From positions 12,686,462 to 12,750,461 of the forward strand of contig CM059198.1 of assembly GCA_030323885.1 (NCBI GenBank): DNA of 64,000 nt, in the 5' to 3' direction. The translations under genes were made by a program, and so were the position numbers. The number at the start of each line of letters is the position of its first letter. Position 1 is the first letter of the stretch. This document shows, piece by piece, positions 63,424 to 64,000 of the stretch. The notes beneath the pieces were generated by a model. The model was not told where the DNA came from. It saw only the letters and a list, made by a program, of their open reading frames with translations, and searched no databases. This stretch comes from Branchipolynoe longqiensis. Taxonomy: Eukaryota > Annelida > Polychaeta > Phyllodocida > Polynoidae.

Positions 63424-64000
63424 TGTGTATCTACTACTACTAGAACTGTGTACCTACTACTACTAGAACTCTGTACATACTACTACTAGAACTGTGTACC
63501 TACTACTACTACAACTGTGTACCTACTACTACTAGAACTGTGCACCTACTACTTCTACAACTGTGTACCTACTACTACTAGAACTGTGTTCCTACTACTA
63601 CTAGAACTCTGTACATACTACTACAACTGTGTACCTACTACTACTAGAACTGTGTACCTACTACTACTAGAACTGTGTACCTACTACTACTACAGCTGTG
63701 TAACTACTACTACTACTAGAACTGTGTACCTACTACTACTATAACTGTGTACCTACTACTACTAGAACTGCGTACCTACTACTACTACAACTGTGTACCT
63801 ACTACTACTACTACTAGAACTGTGTACATATTAATACTAGAACTGTGTACCTACTACTACCAGAACTGTGTACCTACTACTACTAGAACTGTGTACCTAC
63901 TACTACTAGAATTGTCTACGTACTACCACTACTACTACAACTGTGGACCTACTACTACTAGAACTGTGTACCTACTACTACTAGAACTGTGTACCTACTA
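63424..64000. repeat. 23-bp minisatellite, about 25 units, runs off the window
   Basis: Unit CTACTACTACTAGAACTGTG plus TAC with CTA-number variants. Both CTA-run length and the tail (GAACTGTG / CAACTGTG / GAACTCTG) vary. Continues past 64000. Confidence 0.95.

Overview
This window looks like intergenic or heterochromatin-like DNA from a metazoan, probably a marine invertebrate. It has CR1/jockey-type LINEs, a mag/SURL-like Gypsy element, Ngaro-like tyrosine-recombinase (YR) retrotransposons, tRNA-derived SINEs, many hairpin MITEs and long minisatellites. There are no bacterial-style operons. The species cannot be named from the sequence, and I found no convincing host protein-coding gene. Almost every long reading frame is a retroelement ORF, mostly decayed by frameshifts and stops.

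Layout. 0-4.4 kb: simple repeats, SINEs and a nest of interspersed and foldback repeats (R230 family, CGGTGT-ended MITEs). 4.4-10.4 kb: a LINE on the + strand. Its ORF1 ends in a recognisable NADAR (YbiA-like) domain; its ORF2 encodes endonuclease and reverse transcriptase (RT). It is broken by a MITE in ORF1 and by a second DNA transposon, with a SINE inside it, in the RT. 10.4-15.1 kb: SINEs, a 2-kb array of 42-bp repeats and a cluster of CRE-like motifs. 15.1-19.7 kb: a Gypsy element on the - strand with 162-bp LTRs. 20.7-25.9 kb: YR retrotransposon 1 (+) with split direct repeats A1 / B1-A2-B2, interrupted by a Harbinger-like MITE. 26-32.7 kb: a 120-bp tandem array holding an LTR related to the Gypsy LTR, hairpin MITEs, SINEs and a purine-rich tract. 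33.2-37.2 kb: YR retrotransposon 2 (-). 37-47.2 kb: R230 array, SINEs, LINE fragments, hairpin MITEs, and a Harbinger-like MITE whose end has been tandemly amplified with its flank. 47.6-48.7 kb: CR1 fragment (-). 51.9-55.9 kb: YR retrotransposon 3 (-) with an intact recombinase frame. 56.4-61.1 kb: YR retrotransposon 4 (+), GC-richer, from a divergent lineage, also with split direct repeats. 61-64 kb: SINE, R230 copies and a 23-bp tandem array running off the end.

How the parts work together. The LINE would copy itself by target-primed reverse transcription and would supply the machinery for the SINEs. The Gypsy element uses an integrase. The YR elements pair RT-RNase H with a tyrosine recombinase and would insert without target duplication. 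The MITEs depend on transposases not encoded here. The most unusual item is the NADAR domain on the LINE ORF1 protein, a fold linked to removal of ADP-ribose from nucleic acids. Four YR retrotransposons of at least two lineages in 40 kb is the second notable feature.
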